DNA of 12,588 nt from Planktotalea sp. (GTDB lineage: Bacteria > Pseudomonadota > Alphaproteobacteria > Rhodobacterales > Rhodobacteraceae), in assembly GCA_024645145.1 (NCBI GenBank), contig JAHEGL010000143.1:1-12588 (forward strand), written 5' to 3'. The notes beneath the pieces were generated by a model, which worked only from the letters and a program-made list of their open reading frames with translations, had not been told where the DNA came from and did not search any database. Both the position numbers and the translations under genes were made by a program. Shown piece by piece: positions 6,673-12,588 of the stretch. Positions within the stretch are counted from its first letter, which is position 1, and every line of letters starts with the position of its first letter.

Positions 6673-6701
6673 CTTTTCCCTACGCCAAAAGAGCCTATAA
6701 G
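6673..6701 (+). promoter_or_regulatory. Candidate mreB promoter
   Basis: TATAAG (6696-6701) lies 17 nt after CTTTTC (6673-6678). Transcription would start near 6708, giving a 5' leader of about 57 nt. The -10 is reasonable and the -35 poor. Placement just after the leuA hairpin supports separate transcription of the mre cluster. Confidence 0.4.
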
Positions 6702-6761
6702 GGCATCTCGTTCGCACTCATAAGAGTCGCGAGCTCAAAATCATTCTGAGCAGGACCATAG

Positions 6762-7811
<1,050 letters not shown>

Positions 7812-7863
7812 TTTCGGCATCGTAGCATTGGAGAGCATCTAGCCTCTCTTAGCGGAGACTGCC

Positions 7864-8787
7864 TTGGCCAAAGATCGCGCCCAAAGTGAAGATTTCACCA
7901 ATCCTCTCAAGCGTTTGCTTTTAGGGGTGGTGCTTTTGTGCCTTTTCGCAATCTTCATGGTCTGGCGTATCGACAGTCCGCGCGTTGAACGTTTTCGCCT
8001 CGCGGTGATCGACCGCGTTGTGCCTAATTTCGACTGGGCGATGGTTCCTGTAACCGGCACGATCAATCTTGTAAGGGATTTTCAAAGCTACCAGAGAATT
8101 TATCAACAAAACCAAGAACTGCGCCGCGAACTTCAGCAAATGAAAAGCTGGAAAGAAGCCGCATTGCAGCTCGAGCAAGAGAATGCGCGTTTGCTTGACC
8201 TTAATTCTGTGCGTTTGGATCCACGGCTGACCCATGTCACCGGTGTTGTCATGGCCGATAGTGGATCGCCCTTTCGACAGTCTGTGCTGTTGAACGTCGG
8301 TCGCCGTGATGGGTTGCTTGATGGATGGGCGACCATGGACGGGCTAGGTCTGGTCGGTCGTATTTCTGGCGTCGGTGAAAATGCCTCTCGGGTTATTCTT
8401 TTGACCGATACGACAAGCCGCATTCCTGCGGTTATCCAACCGTCCGGTCAAAATGCTTTGGTTGTGGGCGATAACACCCGTTCGCCCCCGATTGATTTTC
8501 TCGAAAACCCGGACCTTGTGCGCCCAGGTGACCGAGTGGTGTCATCTGGTGATGGGGGTGTTTTTCCTGCGGGTCTTGTGATTGGCCAAGTCGCCAAGGA
8601 CCCCGGCGGGCGTTTGCGTGTACGTTTGTCCGCCGATTATGAGCGGCTCGAGTTTCTGCGTGTTTTGCGAAACTATGGCGCTGAGCGGATTGAAGACACT
8701 GGTAAGTTGATCCGTCCTGAAGCGGTTCCTTCTAATCCTGAGACATCCACAGAGCCTGAGCAAACAAGTGAGGCAAGCGATGGCTGA
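7864..8787 (+). CDS. mreC: Rod shape-determining protein MreC
   Basis: MreC is a bitopic inner-membrane protein whose periplasmic domain contacts and activates PBP2-RodA. The 307-residue protein has one membrane segment at about 17-34 after a short basic N-terminus. A coiled coil follows at about 72-112 (QQNQELRRELQQMK, then LQLEQENARL). The beta-rich MreC domain spans about 122-270, with VVMADSGSPFRQSVLLNVGRRDG and LGLVGRISGV. The tail after 280 is rich in Pro, Glu and Thr and probably disordered. The start is TTG: GGAG (7854-7857) stands 6 nt before it and no better ATG is near. The 3' end overlaps mreD by 8 nt. The rare start codon may keep MreC below MreB. Confidence 0.96.
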   Translation: MAKDRAQSEDFTNPLKRLLLGVVLLCLFAIFMVWRIDSPRVERFRLAVIDRVVPNFDWAMVPVTGTINLVRDFQSYQRIYQQNQELRRELQQMKSWKEAALQLEQENARLLDLNSVRLDPRLTHVTGVVMADSGSPFRQSVLLNVGRRDGLLDGWATMDGLGLVGRISGVGENASRVILLTDTTSRIPAVIQPSGQNALVVGDNTRSPPIDFLENPDLVRPGDRVVSSGDGGVFPAGLVIGQVAKDPGGRLRVRLSADYERLEFLRVLRNYGAERIEDTGKLIRPEAVPSNPETSTEPEQTSEASDG

Positions 8788-9319
8788 GCACCGTCCTGCC
8801 CGCGTTTGGGTGATGAGCAGCCTCTACCTTGGGTTGTCGTTCTTTATCATTTTTCTTCATTTGCTCCCGCTGGCAACCGGTCCTAATCGTTGGATTGCCC
8901 CTGACTTGATGATGGCCCTGACCTTTGCTTGGGCCATGCGACGTCCAGAATATGTGCCCGCGATATGTGTCGGTGGTATCATCTTGCTCGCTGATTTTTT
9001 GTTTCAAAGGCCACCAGGACTGACGGCTGGTCTGATTGTCGTTGGCGCTGAAACCCTACGCGCGCGCGCTGTTGCAAATCGCGATATGCCCTATTTCTTG
9101 GAATGGGCAAGTGTTGCAGGAGTGATGATTGGTGTCGTTTTTGCGCAGCGCTTGTTGCTTGCGGTGTTCTTTATTCCTGCACCTGCGCTTGGTTTGGTCT
9201 TGCAAGAATTGATGATGACCATAGCTTTATACCCAGTTGTGGTGATGATCTCGCATTTCGTGTTTAATGTACGCAGGCCATCACCGGGTGAAGTTGACGC
9301 ATTTGGACAACGTATATGA
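8780..9319 (+). CDS. mreD: Rod shape-determining protein MreD
   Basis: MreD is a small polytopic inner-membrane protein that partners MreC in the elongation complex. The 179-residue protein has several hydrophobic stretches, about 11-32, 39-52, 58-75, 82-92, 107-140 and 143-163, separated by short charged loops (RRPEY, RARAVANRD), as the family shows. The ATG at 8780 is preferred because GAGG (8770-8773) sits exactly 6 nt upstream; a GTG at 8768 would add four residues and has no such site. It overlaps the mreC end by 8 nt and the mrdA start by 4 nt (ATGA), so all three are likely translationally coupled. Sequence similarity within the family is low; position in the cluster is strong support. 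Confidence 0.94.
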   Translation: MAEHRPARVWVMSSLYLGLSFFIIFLHLLPLATGPNRWIAPDLMMALTFAWAMRRPEYVPAICVGGIILLADFLFQRPPGLTAGLIVVGAETLRARAVANRDMPYFLEWASVAGVMIGVVFAQRLLLAVFFIPAPALGLVLQELMMTIALYPVVVMISHFVFNVRRPSPGEVDAFGQRI

Positions 9320-11262
9320 GACGCTCTGCTACGGAAACCACTGAGAGTGCAGCGAAAATTACACGCCGCGGATTGGTTGTCGCGGCTGCTCAGGTTGGAT
9401 TCGTTGGCCTTCTTGGAGCCCGGATGCGGTATATGCAGGTCGATCAGGCCGATGAATTTCGTCTGCTTGCAGATGAAAACCGCATCAATATCCGCTTGAT
9501 TCCGCCCGCGCGTGGCCAGCTGTTCGATCGAAATGGCGTTATTTTGGCAGAGAACGAGCCGAGCTATCGCATCACAATGGTGCGTGAAGACGCAGGGGAT
9601 GTGAACACCGTGATCGCACGGCTCTCCACGCTCGTTGAGTTGGACGATGATGAACTGAACCGCGCTTTGACGGAAATGAAACGCTCCGCCCCTTTCTTGC
9701 CTGTAACCATTGCCGATCGCATCAGTTGGGAAGAGCTGTCACGTGTCGCGGCCAACGCACCCGCGTTGCCAGGTGTCACGCCCGAAGTCGGCCTGTCGCG
9801 CCGCTATCCGCAAGGCGCGCCGTTTGCGCATGTGGCAGGTTATGTTGGCCCCGTGAGCCAGCGCGATTTGGAACGTATTGAAGATCCTGACCAACTTTTG
9901 CGCATCCCACGTTTTCAAATTGGAAAAGTCGGTGTTGAAGCAAAATACGAAGACAAGCTGCGCGGCAAAGCGGGCGCAAAACGCGTCGAAGTGAATTCAA
10001 TCGGCCGCGTTATGCGCGAACTCGACCGCCGCGAAGGGCAATCCGGCGCAAACGTGCAGTTAACGATCGACTCCAAGCTACAAAACTACGTTCAGTCACG
10101 TCTTGGGGAAGAAAGCGCATCTGTGGTTGTGATGGACTTGAAGCGTGGTGATTTATTGACGATTGCGTCCTCACCAACTTACGATCCTAACAAATTTGTG
10201 AGCGGTATTTCTGTCGCTGACTATTCCTTCCTGCGCGATAATGATCACCGTCCTTTGGCGTCAAAAACGGTGCAAGACGCCTATCCGCCCGGTTCTACGT
10301 TCAAGATGGTAACCGCGCTCACGGCGCTTGAAGAGGGTATTATCACCGCTGAAGACACCGTCCATTGTCCCGGCCACTTGGAAGTCAGTGATCGCAAATT
10401 CCATTGCTGGAAGCGGTCTGGCCATGGCCACATGGACCTTGAATTATCGCTGCGCGAAAGCTGTGATGTTTATTACTACGACCTCGCTCTCAAAGTCGGG
10501 ATCGAGAAGATTTCTGCCATGGCGAAAAAACTCGGCCTTGGAATGCGTCACGAAGTGCCGATGTCAGCGGTTGTCCAAGGACTGGCTCCGACGAAAGATT
10601 GGAAGTTACAGAACCGCGGCAAAGAATGGGTTATCGGCGATACGGTTAACGCTTCGATTGGACAGGGCTTTGTGCTCGCGTCGCCGCTACAATTAGCTGT
10701 GATGTCCGCACGTCTTGCGACGGGGCGCAGTGTATCGCCGCGTTTGGTGAATACGATAGATGGCATTTCAGAGCCCAGTCTTGGTGGCGAAAGCCTTGGC
10801 ATAAATGAAAACAACCTTCGCAAGATTCGCAAAGCAATGTTTGAGGTGTCGAATAGTCGACGCGGCACTGCATATCGCAGCCGTATCATTGACGACCAAT
10901 TTCGCATGGCTGGCAAAACCGGTACGTCGCAAGTGCGTAACTTCGAAAGCGAGCGGCGACGTTTTGGTCGTGTTTTGAAAGACAGTGAAGTCGAGTGGAA
11001 ACGACGAGACCATGCGCTTTTTGTAAACTTCGCGCCGTATGAAAACCCAGAGATTGCGGTGTCTGTGGTGGTCGAGCATGGCGGTGGTGGATCTACAGCC
11101 GCTGCACCCATCGCACGCGACGTAACTTTGCAAGCGCTTTTTGGTGAGGATCCGCCGCTGACGGCTTACCCGAACAAAGATAGAAGCACTATTCGCGCGC
11201 AACAAAAACGATTGCGCGAACTTAGCGCAAGCAATGGTGATCGCGGAAACGACCGCGCATGA
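9316..11262 (+). CDS. mrdA: Penicillin-binding protein 2 (elongasome transpeptidase)
   Basis: PBP2 cross-links peptidoglycan during side-wall growth, working as a pair with RodA. The 648-residue protein has an N-terminal membrane anchor (about 19-36). The pedestal domain includes RLIPPARGQLFDRNGVILAE. The transpeptidase domain carries the active-site motifs STFK (S327, K330; acylated serine), SCD (382-384, the SxN position) and KTGTSQ (534-539). C351, C364, H370 and C383 cluster around the active-site region and may bind zinc (see findings). An arginine/acidic tail follows residue 610. The ATG overlaps the mreD stop as ATGA, with GGA 8 nt upstream. The stop overlaps rodA the same way. The class B architecture and neighbours rule out the division protein FtsI. 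Confidence 0.97.
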   Translation: MRRSATETTESAAKITRRGLVVAAAQVGFVGLLGARMRYMQVDQADEFRLLADENRINIRLIPPARGQLFDRNGVILAENEPSYRITMVREDAGDVNTVIARLSTLVELDDDELNRALTEMKRSAPFLPVTIADRISWEELSRVAANAPALPGVTPEVGLSRRYPQGAPFAHVAGYVGPVSQRDLERIEDPDQLLRIPRFQIGKVGVEAKYEDKLRGKAGAKRVEVNSIGRVMRELDRREGQSGANVQLTIDSKLQNYVQSRLGEESASVVVMDLKRGDLLTIASSPTYDPNKFVSGISVADYSFLRDNDHRPLASKTVQDAYPPGSTFKMVTALTALEEGIITAEDTVHCPGHLEVSDRKFHCWKRSGHGHMDLELSLRESCDVYYYDLALKVGIEKISAMAKKLGLGMRHEVPMSAVVQGLAPTKDWKLQNRGKEWVIGDTVNASIGQGFVLASPLQLAVMSARLATGRSVSPRLVNTIDGISEPSLGGESLGINENNLRKIRKAMFEVSNSRRGTAYRSRIIDDQFRMAGKTGTSQVRNFESERRRFGRVLKDSEVEWKRRDHALFVNFAPYENPEIAVSVVVEHGGGGSTAAAPIARDVTLQALFGEDPPLTAYPNKDRSTIRAQQKRLRELSASNGDRGNDRA

Positions 11263-12398
11263 GTTATCTTGAATACACGGTCAAATCTGTCCCAGCTGGA
11301 ATTGGCAAGTTTTGGCATTTGAACTGGGCTTTGATCGTGCTGATCACCACCGTGGCTGGGGTCGGGTTTTTGATGCTATATTCTGTTGCGGGCGGGTCTT
11401 TTTCGCCTTGGGCGGAGCCGCAGATTAAACGTTTTTTGCTCGGCTTCGTTCTAATGTTGATCGTTGCAATGGTGCCAATCTGGTTTTGGCGCAACGTGGC
11501 GGGCGTGGCGTATGGCGTGTCGATCATACTGTTGCTTTATGTGGAGTTTTTCGGCGCTGTTGGCATGGGCGCGCAACGTTGGATCAACCTTGGCTTCATG
11601 CGGTTACAACCCTCCGAGCTTATGAAAATCGCGTTGGTGATGTTGCTTGCGGCCTATTACGACTGGCTGCCACTGGCCCGCACGTCCAAGCCACAATGGG
11701 TGGCGATCCCCGTATTGATTATCTTGTTGCCGACAATGCTGGTACTGCGCCAACCTGACCTTGGCACTGCGCTTTTGCTGATCTCTGGCGGTGGACTTTT
11801 GATGTTTATTGCAGGCGTGCATTGGGCCTACTTTGCTGCTGTGATCGCAAGTGGCGTCGGGCTGATAGCTGCTGTCTTTCAAAGCCGCGGGACAGAGTGG
11901 CAGATGCTGCAAAACTATCAGTTCCGGCGCATTGACACCTTCCTCAATCCGGCAAGTGACCCTTTGGGGGCGGGCTATCATATTACTCAAAGTAAGATCG
12001 CTCTTGGCTCTGGTGGTTGGACCGGACGGGGTTTCATGCAAGGCACGCAGTCGCGTTTGAACTTTTTGCCGGAAAAACACACGGACTTCATCTTTACGAC
12101 ACTCGCGGAAGAATTCGGCTTTGTTGGCGCCTTCTCCCTTTTGTTGCTTTATCTGCTGATCATTTTGTTCTGCGTAGTGTCTGCAATAAACAACAAGAAC
12201 CGCTTTGCATCACTTGTGACACTTGGCGTTGCGGCGACATTTTTCCTCTTCTTTGCGGTCAACATGTCGATGGTCATGGGTCTGGCACCTGTTGTGGGTG
12301 TACCGTTGCCATTGGTTAGCTACGGAGGCTCTGCCATGCTTATTCTTCTCATCGGCTTTGGGCTTGTGCAAAGTGCACATGTGCATAGGCCACGCTGA
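11259..12398 (+). CDS. rodA: RodA, SEDS-family peptidoglycan glycosyltransferase
   Basis: RodA polymerises glycan strands from lipid II for cell elongation. The 379-residue polytopic protein shows about ten membrane segments and the SEDS signatures GAQRWINLGFMRLQPSELMKI (split: AQRW at 105-108, PSE at 118-120), RQPDLGTAL (164-172) and LPEKHTDFIF with D276, the aspartate matching the catalytic residue of the family. The C-terminal GVPLPLVSYGGSAM motif is complete. The start is ATGA overlapping the mrdA stop, without a strong ribosome site, so translation probably depends on reinitiation. The adjacency to PBP2 points to RodA rather than FtsW. Its stop shares one base with the next start (TGATG). 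Confidence 0.97.
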   Translation: MSYLEYTVKSVPAGIGKFWHLNWALIVLITTVAGVGFLMLYSVAGGSFSPWAEPQIKRFLLGFVLMLIVAMVPIWFWRNVAGVAYGVSIILLLYVEFFGAVGMGAQRWINLGFMRLQPSELMKIALVMLLAAYYDWLPLARTSKPQWVAIPVLIILLPTMLVLRQPDLGTALLLISGGGLLMFIAGVHWAYFAAVIASGVGLIAAVFQSRGTEWQMLQNYQFRRIDTFLNPASDPLGAGYHITQSKIALGSGGWTGRGFMQGTQSRLNFLPEKHTDFIFTTLAEEFGFVGAFSLLLLYLLIILFCVVSAINNKNRFASLVTLGVAATFFLFFAVNMSMVMGLAPVVGVPLPLVSYGGSAMLILLIGFGLVQSAHVHRPR

Positions 12399-12588
12399 TG
12401 GTCACACAAGTTTTGTTTGCCGCCAAGCAAGAGCGTTGGTCAGAGTATGAAGCGCCGCTTACACGCGCGCTGAAAGAGGCTGGAGTTGACGCGCAGCTTG
12501 GCACAGACATCCTCGCGAAGGATGTCGAATATATCGTTTATGCACCCAATTCTGATGTGCAAGATTTTTCGATCTTTCCAAAGCTCAA
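12398..12588 (+). CDS. 2-hydroxyacid dehydrogenase, glyoxylate/hydroxypyruvate reductase A-like (5' part only)
   Basis: Only 63 codons are present before the window ends. The N-terminus, with VLFAAKQERW, YEAPLTRALKEAGVD and EYIVYAPNS followed by QDFSIFPKL, resembles the start of GhrA-like D-2-hydroxyacid dehydrogenases, which reduce glyoxylate or hydroxypyruvate with NADPH. The NAD-binding and catalytic motifs lie beyond the edge, so the function rests on the N-terminus and remembered Rhodobacterales gene order. The ATG overlaps the rodA stop codon by one base, and AGG (12387-12389) lies 8 nt upstream. It is therefore probably the last gene, or one of the last, of the mreC-rodA transcript, though it has no obvious role in cell-wall growth. 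Confidence 0.72.
   Translation, partial: MVTQVLFAAKQERWSEYEAPLTRALKEAGVDAQLGTDILAKDVEYIVYAPNSDVQDFSIFPKL

Noticed and set aside
6716..6727. ACTC-ATAA-GAGT inverted repeat before mreB
   Set aside because: Only 4 bp per arm; expected by chance and not tied to a known operator.
7831..7848. Hairpin GAGAG-CATCTAGC-CTCTC between mreB and mreC
   Set aside because: A 5-bp stem with an 8-nt loop and no U-tract is too weak to call as a terminator or processing site.

Overview
The window looks like ordinary chromosome of an alphaproteobacterium of the Rhodobacterales (marine Roseobacter-like group). The evidence is the order leuA - mreB - mreC - mreD - mrdA - rodA - hydroxyacid dehydrogenase, protein signatures typical of that order, and moderate GC with alphaproteobacterial codon use. 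This assignment is inferred from family resemblance; no search was run. I see no mobile element, CRISPR array, rRNA or tRNA.

Layout. The left end (1-939, minus) holds the N-terminal 313 codons of a glutamine-dependent NAD+ synthetase (nadE), cut by the window edge. Divergent from it is a secreted protein of 18.5 MORN repeats (1098-2507, plus). That gene runs into a convergent two-gene minus-strand operon: a short-chain dehydrogenase/reductase (4031-4702), then an iron-sulfur bacterial cryptochrome/(6-4) photolyase (2511-4034), joined by a 4-nt GTGA overlap. The region between the SDR and leuA (4703-4976) carries divergent promoter-like motifs. It also holds an unlisted 28-codon leader ORF (4784-4870) rich in leucine codons, followed by alternative RNA hairpins. 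This is a candidate attenuator controlling leuA (4977-6548), the first committed step of leucine synthesis. A strong GC hairpin closes leuA.

The right half is the cell-elongation (Rod complex) cluster: mreB (6765-7811), mreC (7864-8787), mreD (8780-9319), mrdA/PBP2 (9316-11262) and rodA (11259-12398). From mreC onward the genes overlap by 4-8 nt and are probably translationally coupled. MreB filaments under the membrane position MreC/MreD, which activate the RodA glycosyltransferase and PBP2 transpeptidase that build the side wall. A 2-hydroxyacid dehydrogenase gene starts within the rodA stop codon and runs off the right edge.

The most interesting signals are the leucine leader/attenuator with a possibly leaderless start, a strict F/W alternation in the MORN repeats that implies a 46-residue dimeric unit with one phase slip, the conserved [4Fe-4S] and His-His signature of the photolyase, and a Cys-rich possible zinc site in PBP2. 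None is a wholly new system; the leader and the MORN super-repeat are the best candidates for undescribed detail.
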